A DNA stretch of 64,000 nt from Albugo candida (lineage: Eukaryota; Oomycota; Peronosporomycetes; Albuginales; Albuginaceae), in NCBI GenBank assembly GCA_905220665.1, contig CAJNAR010000012.1, forward strand, positions 310,001 through 374,000, in the 5' to 3' direction. Numbering within the stretch: the first letter of the stretch is position 1; every line of letters begins with the position of its first letter. The position numbers and the translations under genes were made by a program. Shown piece by piece: positions 23,861-35,781 of this stretch. The notes under the pieces were generated by a model, which did no database searches, was not told the origin of the DNA, and worked only from the letters and a program-made list of their open reading frames with translations.

Positions 23861-24169
23861 TTATGTTTTAACTAAAGTCATGCCCTTAATAATCGAGTAA
23901 CCAGATAGCTAATGTTTTGATATGTTTCGATTCCAGGCACTCTAATGTGTCGTCATAGTTTTAGCTGTCTAGATTCGTCTATGCATGAAACCTGATCTAG
24001 TAAGCCATTCAGAACAATCGTAGAAGCTAATACACTGTAGCCGTGCGTGGACAATACTCGCCGCTATCACTCCAATGCTGAGTCAATATGTGTGAAGCCA
24101 AATGCTGAGAAGTTGTTTCTGCTTCTGAGACTCACAAAACTCTGCTAGATCTACTTTTTTGTAAAGTCG
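23861..24169. other. S relic 3' flank, no gene
   Basis: No coding region seen; AT-rich, unassigned. Confidence 0.3.
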
Positions 24170-25220
24170 ACTCCCGCTTGGTTAAAAATTGCGAGCATTC
24201 TCTGCATCCAACACATACAGTGTGACCTCGCAACAGTCGAGTGATGTAGACTTGCTTGTCATTGCACGCGAAAAGAAAATCCATGATGTAACGATCCTGT
24301 GAGCTCTTCTATGCTCATAACACGGCCACAAGAACAGACAACAGAACAACAGAACAACAGAACAACAGAACAACAGAACAACAGAGCAGCAAGACAATTG
24401 AGTTCGAGGGCAAAATCAATTTTTGATCACCCAGCCAGCCATGCGCTGAAAGCGTTGGACGATGTATAAAGAAGCACTATTAACAATGAGGATGAATTAT
24501 TGAGTTTATAGTCACTTTCGAGAACGGTCAAACGATGCTTTTGTGGCTTTTAGCTCAGGCCAAGCGCTCACCTCATAAGGATGAGTGCGGCATGACCGAA
24601 ACAGATTCTGAAACTTGAACTGTTAAGAGATATTTACATCGAATGAGCAAGTTCTCAGACGAAACAAACAAACGCCATCGATTCTACCGATCGCGCATCA
24701 GCTGCAAGTTGGTACAGCACGAACAGTGCGATTTCACCAGAAGTGATCATTGCAAAAGAAAGCCAGATTTGCGGCAAGTCCCCTGTCTGAAGAAGTGGGA
24801 CCATGAAATAACGCATCACCTTCAAGAATTCTGTAAATTGAACATTGTGTGGACACGCTTTATTGCCCAGCTACTAATTTATCGTCAAGAACGAGCATGA
24901 CCGTCAAAAATGACAATTTATTCCACATTTTTTAGCGCTCTCCGGCAAATTAATTGTTGTGAAAATTCATGTGACCAATCGCTCATGTTGAAGTGAGTTT
25001 TTACTTCGTTCAAAGTTAACTGTCGGCATCAAATCCTTCCAAATAAGTCTCCTGTAGCTTGCCGTTTCTACAGTCCTATGTGCTGGTATCAAGAACTTGA
25101 TCAGCGGCGGAGTAGCGCCAAACACTGCTGAGGGTCTCTATAGCAAATGATTATACGCGGACGAGACTTTCGTCTAGTCTCTATCAAGAGCACGTCCGAC
25201 TTATCAGTATTATTCAAAAC
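24170..25220 (-). repeat. Module R, copy 4 (reverse orientation)
   Basis: Minus-strand copy of module R. The CTTGATAGAGACTAGACGAAA block is at about 25170-25195 and a TTCTACCGATCGC-x5-CTGCAAGTTG block at about 24680-24710, matching 2160-2190 and 17080-17100 in reverse. It mirrors copy 3 across the axis and precedes the elicitin gene at 25856. Confidence 0.6.
24334..24385 (+). repeat. Microsatellite, 8-bp unit (AGAACAAC)n
   Basis: Five to six uninterrupted AGAACAAC units. On the minus strand this encodes a Val/Leu/Phe/Cys tract that makes a spurious open frame. Confidence 0.9.
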
Positions 25221-25790
25221 TGACATCCATGAAATACCTGACGTCGCTGAGCTTGCAATTAGTATCACGTTGACACGCTTGCCCGTTCAAGGAGCTTACC
25301 AGTTCATATCTTTTGATCATTACTGTACGTTTCTAATCAGTACAATTCTCATACACAAGCGCCAGCTATTGCGTCTCCGTTTAAAACAAACTACAATGGC
25401 TTCAGCAATGTATAAACGGATAACGGACCGCAAAGATAGTCGAAAGCGATAGATGCTTGCCGACCACTAGAAAGTCCCGCAATTTGAACAAGCGAAAAAA
25501 GAGAAAACGACTTACATCTATTTTTACGTGCACTTTTGTAACAGTACAAAGCTTTCAGCTAGTGGTAATGCATCGCGAATGAGAGCAGAGGACGTTGATC
25601 AACCGCCGATTGAATTACTTGTGCAGCACTATAGAGAGTAAGAACATGAAGAAAGTTACTTCTGTTCTCAGCATTACAGACCGAAGTTTGCATTGTTTTA
25701 TGGTAAAGAGAAGAACCATATGCGAACTGCTTTGTTCTGACTTCCTATCAGAGGAGTAAGAACTTCACTTGCGACGGATCGAACTTATAT

Positions 25791-25805
25791 CTCACTCTTC
25801 AAATC
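25791..25805 (+). promoter_or_regulatory. Oomycete-type initiator of elicitin copy 3
   Basis: CTCACTCTTCAAATC, about 50 bp before the ATG at 25856; same motif and spacing as in the other elicitin copies. Confidence 0.55.
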
Positions 25806-25855
25806 GACTTGATCTTCACTGCCATCTTCTGTACGAATTCGATCTTTCATCAAAA

Positions 25856-26521
25856 ATGAAGACTACTACCTTTTCCCTCATCTCTGCTACGCTTGCTTTG
25901 TACACTTCTGGACAAGACGCTCCATCGAATGCGACCACCATGAACACTGCTTCCAACATGGATGACGATTCATCCAGCAACATGAACACTCCTTCCAACA
26001 ACATGCCGAGCAACAACATGCGACCTATGGCTAACAATGAGATGAAGATTGTATCCCCCAGTCCAATGAACACTGATCGACCAATGTGCAATGACACTGT
26101 TACTAAAATGGCAATCAAACAGTGGAAGGATGTGATATCGTTCACATCATGTTCCAAAGCAGTGTCAATGCCCATCAAAAGCATTAATGACGTTGCAAAA
26201 CTCTCCACTGAGAATCTTCTGAAAATGTGTTCATCTTCGGAATGCATCAAACCATTATCGGATATGGCATCGTCAACTGTGTACAAGAGCTGTGATGTCA
26301 TGTATGATGGAAAAAAGCAAAATCTTGCCGTTGAAGCTGGAAAAATTTCTGATATGTGCCAAAAAGACGATAAAGATGAGAAGCTTTCAGGAAGCACTGA
26401 TAATTCAGGCGATGCGGACCCCAAAGATCCTACCGTCAAGGATGAAAAGTCCAGCGCCGCTTTTCACTCATTCAGCGCAGCCTGTATCGCTATTACTTTC
26501 TTTGTATTGGCTTCGTACTAG
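25856..26521 (+). CDS. Elicitin-like secreted protein, GPI-anchor type (elicitin copy 3)
   Basis: 221 residues, identical in sequence to copy 2 because it lies in the opposite arm of the near-identical inverted repeat. The start at 25856 is the first ATG and begins the signal peptide; six-cysteine elicitin domain at residues 78-168; hydrophobic GPI-type tail at 200-221. The spacer between leader and domain (residues 22-75) is built from Asn-Met-Ser/Pro units. The promoter is shared with copy 2 up to 25629, and differs further upstream, so the two copies could be regulated differently by distal elements. Confidence 0.92.
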   Translation: MKTTTFSLISATLALYTSGQDAPSNATTMNTASNMDDDSSSNMNTPSNNMPSNNMRPMANNEMKIVSPSPMNTDRPMCNDTVTKMAIKQWKDVISFTSCSKAVSMPIKSINDVAKLSTENLLKMCSSSECIKPLSDMASSTVYKSCDVMYDGKKQNLAVEAGKISDMCQKDDKDEKLSGSTDNSGDADPKDPTVKDEKSSAAFHSFSAACIAITFFVLASY

Positions 26522-27456
26522 GAATAAAAGTATCGTAGATTGTATACTCCAATATCATTCATATACAATACATTGACTTCCTGTCCAAAGTATCTTACTC
26601 ATTGCACTTCTATACCTGCTATATCCGTAATTGGCTCATCGAAAGCCCCCAAAGAGTGAATTTTGGTCAATGGCAACCGAAATATAAAAATAGTCGTGCG
26701 AAGCCTGGAAACTATGCTGACTCCCCAATGTTCACGTTTGTGCAATCCATTTCTGACATCTATAAGAAAGTTGATTACAGATCCAGGAATAAAGCTTTGA
26801 CTCAAAGCGTTGCTCCATGAGCGCTTTAAATATACTTTTCGGCATTGATAAATAGAACCTATTCATCGGTCTTTAGATTAAGCTTACATAGATGCAGAAT
26901 CCACTTCCTTGTCCCGGTCCAATTTACATCTTTTTCTACAAAGTGGAAGATTTTAGAGTTTTACGAAGGAATTGTTGGTCATGTCGAAAGCATCGAAGTC
27001 TAGGAAAAAGAGCAGCTTCCAGACCATCCACAACCATAGCATGTATCTTTGAGTAGAAACTGCACTTGACAGCTTACAACATCGTAATAGCTATGGCTTA
27101 GAACTCTTCTCCAAACTTTCGGAACAAGCTCTTTTTTCTCCCCTTTTTTTAAAAAAACTTTGAGAATTGGAGACTCTACAATTCTTTCACTGGTCATCAA
27201 TCCACTATTTCTTCTTGAAAGACTTTTTCCAAAGTGTTGGTGCCAATGTTCCAGAACACAACTCAATCCAGTGATGCCAATGCGTTGGATGGATAGTAAT
27301 ACTGAGCAGAAAACATTGGAATCGAGCTATGAGCTCTCAAGTCCTAAAACTGTGTTCGCTTCTCATTTTCTAGAGAAAAAAGACATCCACTCCACTTTTG
27401 CCCATAAACTTGACAAATCCTTGAATAATACTTGGGCCCATTTAAAGAAGTAGAAA
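26522..27456. other. Elicitin 3' flank, no gene
   Basis: Mirror of 14421-15355. Small open frames are not preserved in the diverged version at 623-1560. Confidence 0.5.
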
Positions 27457-28387
27457 CGCAACTCGTTCAGTGCTCCATCGTCTGACGACCTACGCGACAA
27501 CGGATTCAGCGGGAAAAATCATTTCCAGCACCATCATCTCCGAAGAAATAATGACACAACCCGACCTTCAAAATAAGAGAATGTAACACACTGAAGTTAT
27601 CTTCACGCTACGCCAAATAACAGTCACCTTCATGAGTTCATCAACAAGCTTCGATGGAGATGGTGGCTTTAACTCTGCATAAAGGAAAGCAGACGATGAA
27701 TTTGATGCCAGTCAGTATGCGAAATCAACTAAATATCGCGCCTGGAATGCAATTCCAGCACCCTTCGTCATTGGGTCTCATCAAATGTAAAGCTATTTCA
27801 TGTCAAGACGACTGTGACCTTACAAGTGAAAGAGGAATGCATGAATCAAGAAACACATTTCCTCAAGCAACACACTTTACAAAGTCTTCGAATTGTGCGA
27901 ATCGCGCGATGTTGCCTTATCCAAGCGAATAATCTGTACCAGAGCTCTCAGCTCTTGGTCACTTTACTGCATTTCAACCTTTGGAAAACTTCCAAATCGC
28001 AAGTCAAGTTCAAAAAAATGATGGCAAGCACACGTGCACGACAAGCGGTGATGATTCTCTCAGGACGATGGAGTGGGGCACTTTTTGTGTTGCCAAATGT
28101 TTTGCGAAGATCGGAACTTTGCTGGCCAGGGTATCTGGTCAAATTATCACGTTTTGCATCTAAATGCGTTCCGTGATGTATGCCTTTATTGCGATCGCCA
28201 AAGCTATCACTGCTTTCCAATCATAAGCTCACGACCTCGTCTACCATGCTTTCGCTCTAGAGATTCCATTCGGCCGAAGTGCGTCTGTCGAAACAGTTGA
28301 GCATTGTTTCAGTTAATGGATAACAAAGACATATTGCTAAAGGACCTGCTGTTGCAATGCAACGCATTATACATGGAGTTCTATCTT
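27457..28387 (+). pseudogene. Relic of unknown gene Y (Y relic 3)
   Basis: Exact mirror of the relic at 13490-14420, in the identical arm. Carries the same interrupted frames (CCQMFCEDRN near 28085, ALYMEFYL near 28370). Confidence 0.55.
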
Positions 28388-28389
28388 AT

Positions 28390-30790
28390 ATGCGCATCAG
28401 CTTTACAAAGTGCTAGTTGCAAGCTCCACGACATCCCAAGCTCTTTACCGAGGACAGGCGACTTGAAAGTGGCTGCAGAGGACTATAAACCTTTGTACAC
28501 AGCCTGCACCGTTCGGAGATGTTTGTGGTGGTTCGACGATCATGGAGCTTGATACACGTTTGCAAGTACTTTCGTGGATGATCAGTGGTCGTTTTGATTC
28601 GCCTAAATTTCTTGAGAAGCCTCAATTCTAACTCGGGCTCTGGAGACATGCTGCTCACGATGACGCGATGGAATACGTGCACTACATTCTTCATAAACCG
28701 TGTTGAATGCCGGCTCACACAAAATGACTTGGATCGCACGAGTATAATGAGTAATTGTCGAGCCTCTTAATAATAGAATAGATCCACATTTGAGACTTTT
28801 CTGCATTGTGTGAGCTGAGATATGCGCAAAATCCAGGAAGCAAGAGCTGGAAGCTTCTGTGGCATGTCTGACTATAGACACTTCACAGGGAGCCGAGTAT
28901 GTTTGCGTGCGAATGAGCTCTTCACGATGGCTCGGAAGGCTCATGACGTACAAGTAATTTCAAGAGAAAAACACAACTTCCTCGTAAGGTTTGCTTATGC
29001 TCCGCCTGATCAGAGGATTGACGGCGTGCTCGGTTACCACAAGAAAAATCTCTCCAAAAGCGAAGTCGTGGGAGATAAATGGCTTGGCTCGAGATTGGTT
29101 GAGCTTGATAATCTTCCAACACGTTCACGAAGCACGTCGTTCGTTTGCTTGAAGCTGATCCAGATGCGGGGGAATGATTTACACTGGAAGACGTGCATGT
29201 CGGCATCCGTACAGCTATAAAATCGTGGGCCAGCATACTTAGCGAAATATCAATTGATAGTACCGGGGGTTTACAGCATCCACGTCGATCTTGTAGCAAA
29301 TCTCTCATTAGGAATATCTTTAAAGGAGCGCCAGAGATCTTGGAGCACGACCACTGTTGCTTCAGATAATGAGGCGAAAAGCCAGTGGATGCGCACAAAC
29401 ATGAAAACCAGCTGAAATGCCTGTTGTAGACCAACGATGTAGGCCGGATCTTTCGATCTGACATGGATTTTTTGAATCAGCGAAGCTGTATTCGGTATTT
29501 GTAGGAAAGTATTCTTCAAATCGCCTTTTTCCACCAGTACATTTAGCTTATCCTTGTTCGATTTTTTCCGCTTTTAAAAAGGCTGTGATTTTTTTGAGAA
29601 TTGAAGTGTTATTGCTCGGAGTTTGCTTGCTATTGGAGCTTGATAGCATCGAGTGGCGTTTCATAAATGTTTCCCGGGAAGGATTTGATATCGGATGAGT
29701 TTTGCCATCATGATTGCATTCTTATCAGCATCGTTGTCCTTCCTTGCATATGATGGACTCTTTTATGTGCATTTTTAGCGGCAATGCGTTCTTGTTCGAT
29801 CTCACGCAAAGTCGTAGGATCCCAATGCTTCTCCTTTGCTAAATCGAATGCTTTTGTTTACAATGTCGTTGCGAGTTTTAAAGAATACAAATCTGCTTGT
29901 CCAGATGCAACCTGCTTTGAAATACTCGAAACATTGCTTTGTGTGCGGCTGGATGGAGGTTACTGGGGGTTTAGTGCATTATTACAAAAACACGTGAGGG
30001 AATCATGGCTGAGGATAATTTATACTTGGGTAATCCTCCAGTGATAGATTATCGATCCTCGTGGTCCAAATGGCCTCAAACGAGTAGAAGATTGGTAAGT
30101 TTGCATATTCTTCCTGAGAATGCAATGCTGCCAAAAAATGTAGCATAATGAATGAATTTGTGGGTAGTATGAGGATGACGCTTTGAATGCCTTTCAGTCT
30201 AGAGGCCCACAAGAACTGTGGAGAGAATATCCCTCGTAACTTGCGGAAGTAATCGCAGATTGCACTCATAACAAACCTCATAGATTCAATTCTCCCATCT
30301 ACATATATTAGTGAGCCGTAGGACAAAGCGTCCAAGTAATTTTGCTGCATCCTTGAAATTGAACTGGTGCGCTTGTATGAAGGAGTGGCTCTTTTATCAT
30401 AAGTCTGACCGTATCGATTGTCTCATTGCTCCATAACCTTCATAGACGAGCTCATTTGCATGTGTTCATTTCGAAAATCGATCGTTTCTTTCAAGATTCA
30501 TTTGTGGAAAGACTGCAAGGTAATCTCAAAAGCTGCACCAAAGCCTTGCTGCGCAGCTTCCATCTCGACTGGACGCCAATTGTGTATTAACCCTTCTTGT
30601 TGCGTTGCAGCGGTCTGGGAGAAATTCCAAGTACTTGATGAAGCTATGGACCGAGGAGATATGCAAGGTGCATCATGATCCCAGAAAAATCAGAAAAAAA
30701 AGCCGAGCTGGTTTCACCGTTGCTTTTCTGTCCAAAATATTGTAAGTAATTGATTGGGGTTGTTTTTAACTATGCGACGTCAGATCCAAC
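28390..30790 (-). pseudogene. Pol5/MYBBP1A-like pseudogene 3
   Basis: Minus-strand blocks follow intact pol5 from its first codons (the AAACAACCCCAATCAATTAC block is at about 30740-30760) to its C-terminus near 28430. Recognisable parts are the QNTLQIPNTASLIQKI-like segment near 29470-29510, an LQDLWRSFKDI segment near 29315-29350, the LLSMLAHD-AVRMPT segment near 29205-29250 and RIKTTTDHPRKYLQTC near 28560-28600. The 5' half is shortened and frames are broken throughout. It precedes Y relic 3 convergently, as in the intact unit. Confidence 0.8.
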
Positions 30791-31555
30791 TTTATGATGC
30801 CATGAATTCTCGTAAAAGCACGAAAGTATCCGATGACAAATGATGTCAACGTTGTTCGCAGTTTGATAGAAGAAATACTGTCTATGGTTGTAGTTTTCGA
30901 TTACTGCTGTTATTGGTATAGCATCATGTCGAATGTATCGAAAAACATCATCAAGCCATTGCTCAGAGAGTCTTCTTGAACCTAAACGTCTCTTGTCGTT
31001 GTCACATCTTTTACTGGAGCGTGCTGCTTTGAGCTATAGGGATATTTGTTGTTCCCGTCTGCTCAAAATTAGGACGTTGTAAATAATCTACCGCTTGATA
31101 ACGTGAATAGTATCGTACCGATCGCAATATTTCCTGCTGTGTGAACCAAGCTAACGTTGTCACACGTTGTTTCCTCCAATTAACTTGACGTGAGAATGGA
31201 TTCAAGATAGACAAATGCAAGATCCTTTAGAAGGAAAGCTTTCGGCAAGCGACGAAAATCAATGCCGGTGATTTATTCGTATTAAGACGGGCATCAAAGA
31301 GATCATGAGCGAGCCTCTGCATCAGTCCGAGTCATCGACACGGTATCGTACACTAGGAATGACGAGCTGAAGCTTGGTGACAATCTAATTCAAGTCCCAT
31401 GACATCAAATGCTTGCCTCCTTGCACAAGCAATTATGGATTTATACGAGCCGCGGATATATCGTCAACCGAGACGACACGCTCGAATCGCTTCCTTTCAT
31501 ATCAAACGATTGTAGCGCACTCATCTGTGAAATTGCTTTTTGGGGATGGTGAGGC
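30791..31555. other. Decayed pol5-S intergenic region, no gene
   Basis: A CGGTACGATACTATTC-like block near 31110 and a GAATGACGAGCTGAAGCTTG block near 31360 (also at 40495) tie this to the spacer upstream of pol5 in the other units. No coding region. Confidence 0.5.
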
Positions 31556-32295
31556 TATGCGCAGTTGGAGCTGAATTCAAACTGTTCAAGCGATCGGTTT
31601 TCCCCTATGTGTAAAGGACGCATTCTATTAAGCTCCATGCTCAAATACGAAATGGATTGGGACTCTTCGAACTTGCTGGTTGCGAGAGAAACTTCACCAT
31701 TTCCTGGAGACGAGTCTCAGTCTTCAGACTTTCTCTGTATAAAGTCACGACGTTTCCGTATTCATATCGGTCAAGGCTCATGGTCCTACTCCACGGTTTC
31801 GTTCCCCGATTTATGAAGCTACGTCTACGATAGAGGACTTGCGGATAGTAGAATCGAAAGGTTGGAGGTTCAGATCATAGGAGGAAATGGGTTACAATAC
31901 AACTTGTTGGCGAATTTATTTGATTCTGAGTCCCAAATTCTACGACATTTGCATGAATGGAAACGCACTCAACTTGACATAAAACATGGTCGTTATCAAG
32001 ATATTTCCCGTCATTCGTCACAATCATCAAACGTTTTAGAAGATATGTGCACGATCCATTCACCTTGGGAATATATCATCAACATTCTTGACTAGTACAT
32101 ACGTCCACTCAACTGTTTGTCAGAAATGTTGACGCTTGTACTTTTCCTATAGAAGATTGTAAGAAGATGATGATGAATGCATACTGGGATCTTCGATATT
32201 TAAAAGTTTTAACCTGCTATAATTACATGTGGAATAAGTATCTGTGGATGATGATGCGATGGACAGTGTGAAGGAATCTGATCTCAATACTGAAT
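31556..32295 (+). pseudogene. Relic of secreted protein S gene (S relic 4)
   Basis: Plus-strand segments resemble S: a YEMDWDSSNLLV piece at about 31645-31680 (compare WKM-x3-SLNSLV), a QGSWSYSTV piece near 31775, an IKHGRYQD piece near 31975-32000 and an acidic EDDDE-like region further on. The signal peptide region was not recognised. Frames broken. Confidence 0.5.
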
Positions 32296-33510
32296 CGATG
32301 ATAAAGGTGAAATGAAGAAGAAATCAAGGATGCACTGTTGTACGGAGGAGAAGTTTAGGAAAACAAGCGATATTGACTGGACTAAGGGGAGCAAAAATAC
32401 ATAGTCATCGCACTTTGGATGCTCGAATGCGATGTTTCTCTCTCTCAGTCTTACCTGGTAATAGCCATTCGAAACAATCGGCAACGCTGATGGCCGCGGT
32501 TGACAATACGAGATCCGCAGTTTATTGCAATTTTATCTTTTCTTATTTGAAAGTTGCTATCATTCTCGGCAACCGACAAATACCGTGTTTTGTTTGTATG
32601 GCCAATGGTTGGAATCTTGTAATTGAAAAGGGCATGTCAGCTTATGATCTCGCAACCGTCGATTTCATATCGAATTTCCTCTCATTGCCCGCGAAACTGA
32701 AGCATACGCTGTAGCGATTCATTAAGTAGTCGTTTGGGTTTGCCTATGGCATGGTCTCATCGACACATCGAAAGGATACAAGACTGATTGAGATCGAGCG
32801 CTGAATCAGTGTGGGATCGCCAAGCCAACCACACGCTGTACAAGTAGTAATAGCGGAAATGAGGATGGTTCAGAAGGTCTTAATGGCCTTCATACACAAT
32901 GAAATAATGGATTTTTGGTTGGTGTCAACAAACGCCGAGGGCTCCCTCTAAGAGTACGAATACGACCGAAATAGATGCTCAGACCGGGATTAAGATTTAT
33001 TTACAACGGAGTGAGCAAGGAGCCTGACGAGACAAAGAAGTCATCACCCAAATCACCGATTACGATTCAGCTGCAAGTTGACCCGTTTTGTTCAGCTCGA
33101 TTCAATGCGAAGATGAACCCGTGACCTATTTTGGCAGAGGCATCTGATGTGGTAATTAGACCAGGGAAACTGATGGTGACGCAACGCTTCTTTCATGGTT
33201 TTTGTCGAATAAAGGTCAAGCAAACAAATCCGAAACCTCAACTACAACTTGTCGTCACGATCGAATAATGACAGCCATCAAATGATTGATCAACTTTTTG
33301 ACACATAAGCGGTTTCCTGGCACACAGTTAGCGAAGAAGCGCCACATGATTCAGCGCCCATCTTATAGCTTGCCATTTCTGTCATCTGACTTGTATATTG
33401 TGACGACATGATCAATCCATTTTGGTCAAATGACTACTGAGGGTCTGGCCAGCAAAGCGCTTCGAAGCGAGCGAAATAGACGAACATAACTGGCGTCTAG
33501 TCTCTGTCAA
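32296..33510 (-). repeat. Module R, copy 5 (reverse orientation)
   Basis: Reverse-orientation module R, with the TAACGATTCAGCTGCAAGTTGACC-like block near 33060-33080 and the GCAAACAAA...CGACAAAAA block near 33200-33230. Closest to copy 2 by eye. Confidence 0.6.
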
Positions 33511-33661
33511 GGTCAAACATACATGATTTGGCTATTGCGTCTCCGTACTCAGCAAATTACATCAATCAATCTCGTCGGGTACTTTGACGATATAGTCGAT
33601 TGATAGTTACGTGCGAGCTACTCATTTTGCAATTACTCCCTCTCCTATGTGCGTAGGTGCA

Positions 33662-35366
33662 TCAACCTTTCTTAGCTTCATGGTTCAGGTGCCTATGCAT
33701 GTCATTTACGGATATAGGCCGCATTGAATTGTACAAGTGAACGGGGAATGTTTCAATCTGGTTCAAATCACAGCCACAATCGATTGTTTCTTGCGCTTCT
33801 ACCTTTGCCCAGATGAGATTCTGTTCAGTCGATACCACCAGGATATTCATTTTGAGAGCAAGACACAATAAGCATGCCTCATCAGGATAACGTAACATCG
33901 CAATATCATATCTCGTCATGGAGGGGTTCGAGTTGTCGGAAGAGCCTGCTCTGTCTCCGACTGATCTCCTGGAACTGCTGGCCTCTTCGTTGTAAAAGAG
34001 ATGAGGATGACTGTATGAGATGTATTCGGAAAATATTTCACTTCTGTACAGGTCGTAAATACTCGGCTTCATTTCCTAAGCAGATACGATTGTTGACATA
34101 GGAAATCATCATGCAGGCACGTTCGTGTGATTTTGTGATGCAATATGGTAGGTCTCGCTGAATCTCACTACTGTCGACACGAACAATGAGTGATATTGCC
34201 GACATGCGACTACCATGGAAAGAACCTCGCGAGTGAAATATTTTCCGAATACATCTCATACAGTCATCCTCATCTCTTTTAGCATAGTTCACGATAAAAC
34301 ACGAAGTAGGGTGAAACAGTACGTTCTTTCTTCTAAGTGTCAGATCCATGTTGACAGAAATTTGGTCGTAAATTGGTAGCGTGTCAAATATTCTCTCGTA
34401 TTCTATGTAACATTCTTTAGTTTCCACTTTCTTAATTGTACACGTCCCACAATCAGACGAGTCCTGAGGATCGGCCTCCATAATGAACAGAAAATACATT
34501 TCGCGCGGATGCTCGGCACTGATCCTCATCCGGTGCACAGGAGAATTTGTCTTATGTGCTAAACACTCCATACATTCTTGCATTGATAGATAATAATGAA
34601 TTGTTGCACTCGAGGTGTGTTCCAATAATTCAGCGACTACGCATTGTAACTTCCGTTCATTTTTATCGTTTGCGTTCATATCCGCATTGGTAACGGTGAT
34701 GCCTTTGCTTTTATAATGCTTGTAGACTCCGGTATTGTGTATCGCATCACATGCACCATCATTGTTTCCATTTTCCACTCTATGGAGGCACTTGTATTTA
34801 GCTGCGCAAGCTTCAGCCATGTCATCACCAGTACGCATTGTGCGCAGTACGTACATAAACTGGAAAAAACCATCCTGAAAGAACGAAAATTCACCGATGC
34901 TTTCCGAATCACTCGCCTCTCTGAGACACACTCTGCATTTTTCTCTGACATATTTGTCTTCGTGAGTGATACAGACGATCTTATATGGATCTTCAATTTG
35001 AATCGTTCTTGGTGTTTGCCAAGTTGATTCCGTGATCTCATTCGCGGAATCAGAACCCTCGGATAGTTGCATTTTGTCGCAAACATCTTCTTCAAAGCAG
35101 ATAGTATGCACACGTATAAAAGCCATTAGCGAAGCAGTGATGTAAACGACGAATTTATCCGAACTCGGTTCCGTGACGCGTAAACTTACGATACCAGGAA
35201 AGTCAAGCAAACATTGTTGACAATTCCGGAATGCATCGCTTAGCTTTGCTGAATTCTGTTCTTGTATCTTGAAATCATACGGTTTGGTCTGTACATCATA
35301 TTGTGACGGTGATGAGTGACACGAAACAAATGTAGCGAGCACAGTTATTGCACGAAAGTATCCCAT
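33662..35366 (-). pseudogene. Family C secreted multi-CxxC protein, broken by a 50-bp inverted self-copy (C copy 2)
   Basis: ATG at 35366 starts the same signal peptide as C copy 1 (GYFRAITVLATF) and the frame stays open through four cysteine modules (CRVCLREASDS near residue 144, CMECLAHKTNS, CMRCIRKIFHS). It stops at the TGA 34038-34040. That stop is the first bases of a 50-bp segment (33993-34042) that is the inverted copy of 34232-34281, the gene's own CMRCIRK coding stretch. The C-terminal module (CLLCLALKMN, residues near 33860) continues beyond it in a different frame down to 33662. The gene is therefore truncated by about one module. Whether the shortened protein is still made cannot be seen. 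Confidence 0.8.
33993..34281. repeat. 50-bp perfect inverted repeat (33993-34042 and 34232-34281)
   Basis: Two perfect reverse-complement 50-mers separated by 189 bp, starting and ending within the family C gene. The right one is the native coding copy. The left one has no counterpart in the two other C genes. Confidence 0.9.
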
Positions 35367-35436
35367 GGCGCACGATTGGAAGTGAGTATTTTGTTGAGAT
35401 TTATATTCGCATGACAAATCCGTGACCTCAGTAAAA

Positions 35437-35781
35437 GTACGCCGTCGAATGTTCGAACCTGTGGTTGCTGTTAAAGTACGCCGTCGAATGCTCGAACCTG
35501 TGGTTAGTTTTAGGTACGCAGTCGCATTTTAAACCTGTCATTGCTGGTAAAGTACGCCGTCGAATGTTCGAACCTGTGGTTGCTGTTAAAGTACGCCGTC
35601 GAATGCTCGAACCTGTGGTTAGTTTTAGGTACGCAGTCGCATTTTAAACCTGTCATTGCTGGTAAAGTACGCCGTCGAATGTTCGAACCTGTGGTTGCTG
35701 TTAAAGTACGCCGTCGAATGCTCGAACCTGTGGTTACTTTTAGGTACGCAGTCGCATTTTAAACCTGTCATTGCTGTTAAA
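35437..35781 (-). repeat. Higher-order tandem repeat, three 115-bp units, upstream of family C gene
   Basis: GTACGCCGTCGAATG begins at 35437, 35552 and 35667, a period of exactly 115 bp. Each 115-bp unit contains three related subunits of 38-39 bp, two GTACGCCGTCGAATG types and one GTACGCAGTCGCATTTT type. The array ends about 70 bp upstream of the ATG at 35366, where the other two C genes have shorter arrays of the same subunits. Confidence 0.9.

Larger units (their letters stand above)
25629..28574 (-). repeat. Right arm of near-identical inverted repeat (2,946 bp)
   Basis: Reverse complement of 13303-16248, with all checked landmarks summing to 41877 and identical translations in several frames on both strands. 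First mismatches are at 25628 and 28575. About 9.4 kb of other sequence separates the arms. Confidence 0.9.

Noticed and set aside
24182..24397. Small hydrophobic Cys/Val/Leu/Phe protein
   Set aside because: Most of it is the (AGAACAAC)n microsatellite read on the minus strand.
13303..28574. Inverted duplication as a pure assembly artefact
   Set aside because: Both arms continue into different, diverged homologous flanks, so two real loci exist; collapse of reads within the arms is still possible and is listed for checking.
35437..35781. CRISPR-like array
   Set aside because: Units are tandem without unique spacers and the genome is eukaryotic; it is a minisatellite.
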